Source: JAFGHJ01 sp964606065
GTDB taxonomy: Bacteria > Hydrothermota > UBA3072
DNA length: 9,869 bases
Direction of reading: 5' to 3'
NCBI GenBank assembly: GCA_964606065.1
Contig: CAZSEX010000051.1
Span: 1-9,869, forward strand
Part shown: positions 5,464 through 9,869 of the stretch, piece after piece
How positions within the stretch are numbered: the first letter of the stretch is position 1
Layout: the number at the start of each line of letters is the position of its first letter
Program-made: the position numbers and the translations under genes
Notes under the pieces: generated by a model
Told to the model about the DNA's origin: nothing
What the model saw: only the letters and a program-made list of their open reading frames with translations
Database searches by the model: none

Positions 5464-5526
5464 GTAGTATAGAAAGTAATACTACGATTTAAAGAGTTGC
5501 CCGGTAAGTAAGCCGGGCTTCTCTTT
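5464..5526 (+). terminator. Tandem hairpins with intrinsic terminator after the xylanase
   Basis: First a seven-base hairpin (GTAGTAT 5464-5470, ATACTAC 5479-5485). Then a two-part stem: AAAGAG (5491-5496) with CTCTTT (5521-5526) and GCCCGG (5499-5504) with CCGGGC (5513-5518), separated by a TT/TT internal loop. The second stem ends in TCTCTTTACTTTTA, T-rich though not an unbroken run. It should stop most transcription from the xylanase before the next gene. Confidence 0.72.
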
Positions 5527-5573
5527 ACTTTTACAAAAATCCGATTAATATAGAAGGAAAAGGAGTTGTTCAA

Positions 5574-6452
5574 ATGAATAAGAGAATCTGGTTTTATGTT
5601 GCAATTGTAGTACTAATTGTTGTTGTAGTAGGAATTATGTTGTACCGAACGAAGGGATTTGAATCGAAGCCGGCAATTTCATCGGCAGAAACGCCTGATA
5701 AACTTGTATTGGTGAAAGGCGGTGCTTTTATGAACAAAAAGTCTAACTACTACGGGGAAAGTGTAACAATATCGGACTTTTATATCGGTAAATATGAGGT
5801 AACTCAAAAAGAGTGGACCAGTGTAATGGAAAGTAATCCTTCGGAATTCAAAGGAGACAGTTTGCCGGTAGAAACGGTAAACTGGTATGAATGTGTTGAG
5901 TACTGTAATAAAAGGAGTATAAAAGAGGGCTTAAAACCATATTACAATGTAGATAAGGATAAAAAAGACCCGAATAATGATAATGAGATGGATAGTATAA
6001 AATGGACGGTAACTATCAACGAAGAAGCCGATGGTTACCGGTTGCCGAGTGAGGCGGAGTGGGAATATGCTGCGGGGGGAGGTCAGATGAGCGAGAGTTA
6101 CACATACAGCGGAAGCAATGATGTAGATGAAGTAGGGTGGTATTGGAGAAACTCCGGAGATGAATACTTGACGGGAGAATGGCACTGGTTGAGGGTAAAA
6201 AGCAACAATGGTTCAACAAAAACTGTGGGTCGGAAGAAACCCAATGAATTAGGACTTTACGATATGTCGGGGAATGTAAGGGAATGGTGTTGGGACTGGT
6301 ACGAGAGTAGGGGAACCGATTTTGAAGGGAGGGTCTGGAGAGGCGGCGGTTGGATCGGCGGCGAACACGCCTGCGAGCCGTCTTATCGGAGCGGTTTTAG
6401 AGCGAGCGGCAAGGGACCCGACCAGGGTTTTCGTTTGTGTCGCAATAAGTAA
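5574..6452 (+). CDS. Membrane-anchored FGE-sulfatase-fold (SUMF1) protein, catalysis doubtful
   Basis: A 292-residue protein with an N-terminal membrane anchor (about 6-23) and an outward-facing SUMF1/C-type-lectin-like domain (about 43-292). ATG 5574 has AAAGGAG eight bases upstream. Family motifs in order: FYIGKYEVTQKEW (69-81), PVETVNWYECVEYCNKRS (98-115), YRLPSEAEWEYAAGGG (155-170), NELGLYDMSGNVREWCWDW (224-242), WRGGGW (255-260) and GFRLCR (285-290). True formylglycine-generating enzymes carry two Cys near the last third (GGS-x-x-C-H followed by Y-C-x-R-Y-R). Here the first is replaced in GGGWIGGEHAC, so sulfatase activation is unlikely; no sulfatase gene is nearby. A binding or surface-display role is more probable. 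The last 90 coding bases have 59 G or C, against 46 in the 90 before, and C rises from 8 to 23. A decayed paralogue lies at 3621-3784. Downstream is a gene remnant. Confidence 0.85.
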   Translation: MNKRIWFYVAIVVLIVVVVGIMLYRTKGFESKPAISSAETPDKLVLVKGGAFMNKKSNYYGESVTISDFYIGKYEVTQKEWTSVMESNPSEFKGDSLPVETVNWYECVEYCNKRSIKEGLKPYYNVDKDKKDPNNDNEMDSIKWTVTINEEADGYRLPSEAEWEYAAGGGQMSESYTYSGSNDVDEVGWYWRNSGDEYLTGEWHWLRVKSNNGSTKTVGRKKPNELGLYDMSGNVREWCWDWYESRGTDFEGRVWRGGGWIGGEHACEPSYRSGFRASGKGPDQGFRLCRNK

Positions 6453-6462
6453 TTCTGATTAA

Positions 6463-6597
6463 AATGGAAGAAACGGTAAATTGGTTGTAGCAATAGACGG
6501 TAAGGTCGAATCGACCGAATACGATGAAATTAGCAGAGATGCGGTCTTTAGTTCTGATTGCAAAGTCTGTGAAAGAGAAGAAATAAGGATTTCGTAG
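6463..6597 (+). pseudogene. Remnant of a beta-propeller/WD40-like repeat protein
   Basis: A 44-codon open stretch without a start codon, entered directly after TAA and ending TAG at 6595-6597. It reads GKLVVAIDGKVESTEYDEI, then AVFSSDCKV. This follows the pattern of TolB/DPP-like propeller repeats in which a 'VVVDGKEGKEYD' segment is followed by 'FSPDGKRVAY'. Here the conserved Pro is Ser and the repeat ends abruptly, so it is read as a decayed fragment of one blade. Its 5' part contains AGAAACGGTAAATTGGT, which nearly matches 5874-5890 of the SUMF1 gene in another frame; this may be chance or a recombination trace. The next gene starts two bases after the stop. Confidence 0.5.
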
Positions 6598-6599
6598 TC

Positions 6600-8117
6600 T
6601 TGAGGCTTTTCAAATTTAACATTTTTCTTTTATTTCTGTTTATTCTTTCCTGCGATCGGCAAAAAAGTGAAAAAGGTTCACTTGTATTGTTCGATGCTTA
6701 TAAAGAGCAGGTCTGGCCAATTAAAGATACCGGGTTTACCGGTTATGCTTCTTTGAATTTGTTTTTACAAAATCTCGGATATAGAACAGCGGAAAACCAT
6801 AAACCGTATGAAGAAATCCTTCCCGATTTGAATTCTCAAACTCTTTTTGTACTCGGCGTGGCTATGGAAGCCCGGTTTACAGAAGAAGAAATAAAAAATA
6901 TACTGGATTTTATTCGTCGGGGAGGAAAATTGCTAGTTATAGCTGAGCATGATAATCAGTATGGTTCTGCAGACTTTTTAAGACCTCTTATAAACGCGGC
7001 AGGTTGGGAAATAAGCAATGGTCACGTGGTTTCCGAAAGTGATAGTTTTCCCGGTACGAAAGGGAGGTGGATCAGGAGCAGCCTTCCTTCCGGGAACGAA
7101 GGTCCTGTACTTTTATGTGCCGCAGAATTAACGGCGATGAGAGAAAAAAGTTGTAAGGTTCTTTTAACTTCATTCAGCGGAAAACATATCGTAGCCGGAC
7201 TGGGGAATTATGGAAAAGGGAAGATTGCTGTAATCGGTGATTCGGAGTTTCTGTGGAATGCGGATACTGGTTATAGATGGAAAGACCATTATCTTTTGGC
7301 TTTTTCCGATAATAAAACCAGGGATTTTATAAGAGATCTTTTTTTCAGTATTCTTCCGCCACTGGAAGATACATCTCAATCAAACGATTTATTCTTTTCT
7401 GGTAAGTCTCTGGGTTCACGAAGAGTTTTTTTATACGGAAACGGAGGTTGTTTTAAAAATTATTCAGGATTTTTAACCGCGTTGAATGAAGCTGGCATAT
7501 CTGTCTTTAAATATAGTGAGGGAATGGAAATAACTCCCGGAGATAGAGTAATTGTTATTACGCCTTTAAAGAAAATACCGGGTAATATCGTAGATGAATT
7601 TTTAAAATCCGGGAAAGTTGTTTTGTTCGGAGATATGTATTCGAGCGTTAAAAGTTATGCCGACTCCTGGGATATCTTTTTTAAGCAGGTTAAAATCAAG
7701 CCTGTGTTTTATCCGTTGAATTCGATAGCCGAGGCGTACGGAGTAAGGTTTCTTCCTTTTTTTGGCGTGAATTTTGAAGAAAATGAACATGGAAATATTT
7801 TGTACATTCCTGTATTCTTTAACAATAAAAGACTTTATCTTCACAGAGCCTGCGCTGTCGAACTTTTTAATAATAAAAGGAATAAAGATATATATTTTGA
7901 AAATTGCAGGGAAACATTTGCGTGTAGAGCGGGATTGGGTTTAAATCATCCCTTAAAATTTAAAGATCCGAGAGACATGGGAAACCCTGATTTTTTGATA
8001 GCAACGGATAAAGTTCTGGCTGTGGGGGATAGCGATATTATTTCCGACGATTTCATATCCGATGCCCGGCGAAGCGGTTTTCTTGAAACAATCATTGATT
8101 TTTTATTAAAAGGATGA
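6600..8117 (+). CDS. Lipoprotein with two tandem glutamine-amidotransferase-like (DUF4350-like) domains
   Basis: A 505-residue protein starting at TTG 6600 with a modest SD (AAGGAT, nine bases upstream). FILSC gives a lipobox with Cys18 as lipidation site. The rest is an internal duplication. Domain 1 (about 26-255) has LVLFDAYK, LFVLGVAMEARFTEEEIKNI, IRRGGKLLVIAE and AVIGDSEFLWN. Domain 2 (about 274-505) has VFLYGNGG, VIVITPLKKIPGNIVDEFL, KSGKVVLFGD and LAVGDSDIISDD. The pattern of a Rossmann-like strand, an opening helix, then 'G-G-K-L-L-V' and a late 'GDS' strand is that of secreted GATase-like/DUF4350 or GldG-type domains, which lack the catalytic triad. The reaction, if any, is unknown; a scaffolding or ligand-sensing role is plausible. 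The stop overlaps the ATG of the GtrA gene by four bases, so the two are translationally coupled and probably share a pathway. Confidence 0.75.
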   Translation: MRLFKFNIFLLFLFILSCDRQKSEKGSLVLFDAYKEQVWPIKDTGFTGYASLNLFLQNLGYRTAENHKPYEEILPDLNSQTLFVLGVAMEARFTEEEIKNILDFIRRGGKLLVIAEHDNQYGSADFLRPLINAAGWEISNGHVVSESDSFPGTKGRWIRSSLPSGNEGPVLLCAAELTAMREKSCKVLLTSFSGKHIVAGLGNYGKGKIAVIGDSEFLWNADTGYRWKDHYLLAFSDNKTRDFIRDLFFSILPPLEDTSQSNDLFFSGKSLGSRRVFLYGNGGCFKNYSGFLTALNEAGISVFKYSEGMEITPGDRVIVITPLKKIPGNIVDEFLKSGKVVLFGDMYSSVKSYADSWDIFFKQVKIKPVFYPLNSIAEAYGVRFLPFFGVNFEENEHGNILYIPVFFNNKRLYLHRACAVELFNNKRNKDIYFENCRETFACRAGLGLNHPLKFKDPRDMGNPDFLIATDKVLAVGDSDIISDDFISDARRSGFLETIIDFLLKG

Positions 8118-8560
8118 TTAATAAATCTGTATATATTCTAAAACATTCCTTTTTTAAGTTCGCGATAGTGGGTTTGCTGGGAACAATCAGTAATCTTACT
8201 GTTTTCTATATTTTTGTGGATATATTTGGCTTGTGGGCGAATGTATTTGCCGTTGTAAGTTTTATGGTGGCCGGCGCGCAGAATTATATTTTACATCACA
8301 AATGGACTTTTGGAAACATTATGAAAGATGAGAAGCTTTCTTTTCCTGGTTACGTTAAATTTATTATAACAACCGCGCTTGGTCTGGCGATAAATCTACT
8401 TGTGCTTAATTTAATATTGTACTTTTTTGACGTACCTTATAAAGTAATAGCTCAGGGATGTGGTGTGGCATTCGGAACTGTTTTTAATTATCTGGGTTCT
8501 AAGCGCTTCGTCTTTAGAAGAAAAAATGCACATGACTATTCTTCCGGATTGAAGGAATAA
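8114..8560 (+). CDS. GtrA-family membrane protein
   Basis: A 148-residue protein with four predicted membrane helices (about 14-35, 41-61, 80-104, 109-128). It carries the GtrA hallmarks FAIVGLLGTISNL near the start, NYILHHKWTF after helix 2 and FNYLGSKRFVFR after helix 4. GtrA-like proteins are thought to help flip polyprenyl-phosphate-linked sugars or otherwise support cell-surface polysaccharide synthesis and O-antigen glucosylation. The ATG sits in ATGA with the upstream stop and has AAAGG just before it. The last 25 bases overlap the 3' end of the convergent DUF1573 gene. Together with the GT39-type gene at the right edge it points to envelope glycosylation. The family is confident; the substrate is unknown. 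Confidence 0.88.
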   Translation: MINKSVYILKHSFFKFAIVGLLGTISNLTVFYIFVDIFGLWANVFAVVSFMVAGAQNYILHHKWTFGNIMKDEKLSFPGYVKFIITTALGLAINLLVLNLILYFFDVPYKVIAQGCGVAFGTVFNYLGSKRFVFRRKNAHDYSSGLKE

Positions 8561-9285
8561 ACATAAGGCACAAGGATTTCCGATTGTTCTTCGAAATTCG
8601 TTTTCAAGGTAATTGTTTCTATGTTTTTCCCCTTTTTAAAAGGAAAATGAAGCCTTATATGAATTATGTATTCCCTGCCTTCCACAGCGGTTTCTACCCA
8701 GACTTCTGTTTTTTGATGCGGCGGAATTATATCGGCAATAAAAAGGGGTTTTTCAAAAAAATTTTTTACTCTGACGCTGCAATCCCGTATAGAATCCGTG
8801 GGTTCTAATCTGCCAAAATTTAGAGGGTGAGGTACTACTTTGATAGTATCGGTTTTTTCTTTTCCTATTAAGTTGCCCTTTAGCATTATAGCAATTCTAT
8901 TTCCATCTGGGATATTAGTGGTGATGTAAATTTTTTGATGAACAGGTCGTGTAACACCTTTTGCTTTATAGGTTACCCGAATCTTTCCTTTTTTACCCGG
9001 AGCTATGATTTGATCATATTCCTCCACAATTGTGCACGAAGGACAAGTTGAAAGGACATTTTTAATTACTAACGTATCGGATCCGGGATTAAAATATGAA
9101 AATGAGTGAGATACGGTTCCTCCGTTTTTTATTTCTCCAAAATTGTATACTGCCTTTACGTCTCCCAAGTCGGAAACTTCATTATCGAAACGTATAGCGG
9201 GTCCTTCGATTTTTTCCCCACAGGTTAGCGTGATTAAGATTAGAAAAAGCAAGAAAATACCTTTATTCATTATATAATTGATCAT
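8536..9285 (-). CDS. DUF1573 lipoprotein with two Ig-like domains
   Basis: A 249-residue protein. The start at 9285 is supported by GAGGAG seven bases upstream. A hydrophobic segment ends LITLTC, giving a lipobox with Cys22. Residues about 33-140 form a DUF1573 domain (NFGEIKNGGTVSHSFSYFN, STCPSC with Cys81 and Cys84, IAPGKKGKIRVTY, IYITTN). A second, more diverged repeat of the same fold lies at about 147-249 (PLNFGRLEPTDSI, ITLKTNF). DUF1573 is an ASH/Ig-like fold common in Bacteroidota and related groups; its usual Cys-Gly-Cys is CPSC here, like a thioredoxin CXXC. The ATG overlaps the stop of the glycosyltransferase gene (TAATG), so it is coupled to it. It may be a partner of the redox fusion encoded at 1758-3569, which contains the same domain; this is inference. 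Confidence 0.85.
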   Translation of the reverse strand: MINYIMNKGIFLLFLILITLTCGEKIEGPAIRFDNEVSDLGDVKAVYNFGEIKNGGTVSHSFSYFNPGSDTLVIKNVLSTCPSCTIVEEYDQIIAPGKKGKIRVTYKAKGVTRPVHQKIYITTNIPDGNRIAIMLKGNLIGKEKTDTIKVVPHPLNFGRLEPTDSIRDCSVRVKNFFEKPLFIADIIPPHQKTEVWVETAVEGREYIIHIRLHFPFKKGKNIETITLKTNFEEQSEILVPYVYSFNPEE

Positions 9286-9869
9286 TATTGCTCCTCATGA
9301 TTTGTTATTTTATATAAGGCGTATTTAAAATATCTGTAATGATATTCTTTTATTGTTTTATAATCATATTTGTTGAGTATATTTTCCGTGAGACTTCTCT
9401 GGTTGGGGTCGTTCACATTGGACCAGTAATTATAATGAACATAAACGCCGCCTTTGAATCTATTAAGAAGTCGATCTACAGTTCCTGGATTATAAGTTTC
9501 GGCTGAGCTTTGTATAGCGCTTTTTTTATTCAACAAAAACACATTTGGAGTGTGAGTAAAAACAATCGAATTGATTGGTAGTAATTGCGCGAACTCTATA
9601 GCATATCTGTGACCGTTTCTTGCCGCCCAGGCTTCCTCGCCTTCCGCTTTTACAGTCGGCAAAAACCAGGTGAAATTGAATATGATTAAAAAGGTCATAA
9701 GCGCTTTTATAGATTTTATTTTGTTTTTTAAACGGGTTGCCAGATAGCTTAATCCCAATCCGGAGAAAAGAGAAAGTGCCGGGTATGATAAAATGGAATA
9801 ACGCACATCCTGCCCGAACCGATAGCTTCCCGCGTAGAAGAAGAGGAAGACCCCCCAGAAAGTCAAGAA
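9285..9869 (-). CDS. C-terminal part of a GT39-type membrane glycosyltransferase (partial)
   Basis: The last 194 codons of a gene entering from the right edge; the frame is open to base 9869, and the TTG at 9866 is internal, not a start. The visible part holds the end of a polytopic membrane domain: helices at about 3-12, 26-45 and 55-70 (counting from TTG 9866), with YRFGQDVRYSILSYPALSLF between the first two. This D-x-R-Y plus 'P-A-L-x-L-F-x-G-L-G' segment is typical of the last helices of PMT/ArnT-like (GT39, GT-C fold) enzymes, which move sugars from polyprenyl phosphate carriers to proteins or lipids outside the membrane. A soluble C-terminal domain follows (about 71-193, with IVFTHTPNVFLL). 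The catalytic first loop lies outside the window. It is coupled by a one-base overlap to the DUF1573 lipoprotein. Confidence 0.75.
   Translation of the reverse strand, partial: FLTFWGVFLFFYAGSYRFGQDVRYSILSYPALSLFSGLGLSYLATRLKNKIKSIKALMTFLIIFNFTWFLPTVKAEGEEAWAARNGHRYAIEFAQLLPINSIVFTHTPNVFLLNKKSAIQSSAETYNPGTVDRLLNRFKGGVYVHYNYWSNVNDPNQRSLTENILNKYDYKTIKEYHYRYFKYALYKITNHEEQ

Noticed and set aside
5931..6219. Two minus-strand ORFs inside the SUMF1 gene
   Set aside because: Antisense shadows of a gene with clear family motifs.
5574..6452. True formylglycine-generating (sulfatase-activating) enzyme
   Set aside because: The first of the two active-site Cys is missing and no sulfatase gene is present; only the fold is supported.

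Overview
The window reads as accessory sequence from an uncultured, probably Gram-negative, AT-rich bacterium. Evidence for a two-membrane cell is indirect: three predicted lipoproteins, a periplasmic thiol relay and two DUF1573 proteins. DUF1573 plus secreted beta-sandwich proteins fits the FCB-type or nearby candidate phyla (Cloacimonadota, WOR-3 and similar), but no marker gene settles this. Most genes have clear Shine-Dalgarno (SD) sites. No tRNA, rRNA, CRISPR array, transposase or phage gene was seen.

Left part (1-1757). Two minus-strand genes encode small secreted beta-rich proteins that look distantly related. A textbook intrinsic terminator and a near-consensus sigma70 promoter lie between them. 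An approximately 780-base gap follows. It holds short direct repeats, a perfect 43-base palindrome, a pair of REP-like hairpins in opposite orientation with compensatory stem changes, and a possible eroded coding fragment.

Centre-left (1758-3604). One large minus-strand gene fuses DUF1573, two thioredoxin-like domains and a six-helix DsbD/CcdA-type membrane domain. Its promoter lies so close to the ATG that the mRNA is probably leaderless.

Centre (3605-6597). A plus-strand cassette begins with a frameshifted remnant of an FGE-sulfatase-fold (SUMF1) gene. Next come an extended -10 promoter, a 26-codon leader-like ORF and a hairpin. Then comes an intact cysteine-rich GH11 xylanase lipoprotein with a CBM60-type module and an odd Trp-Gly C-terminal tail, followed by a strong terminator. 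An intact membrane-anchored SUMF1-fold gene follows, whose last 90 coding bases are sharply GC-richer; this invites a check for a diversity-generating retroelement. A 44-codon remnant of a beta-propeller-like protein closes the cassette. Two gene remnants and two SUMF1 copies suggest repeated duplication and loss here.

Right part (6600-9869). A lipoprotein with two tandem glutamine-amidotransferase-like domains overlaps a GtrA-family membrane gene by 4 bases on the plus strand. Convergent to them, a GT39-type membrane glycosyltransferase (entering from beyond the right edge) overlaps a DUF1573 lipoprotein gene by one base. GtrA and GT39 proteins both work with polyprenyl-linked sugars, so this end probably concerns cell-envelope glycosylation.

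The best candidates for something new are the DUF1573-Trx-Trx-CcdA fusion, the Trp-tailed xylanase, the SUMF1 copy with a compositionally distinct 3' end, and the covarying REP pair.
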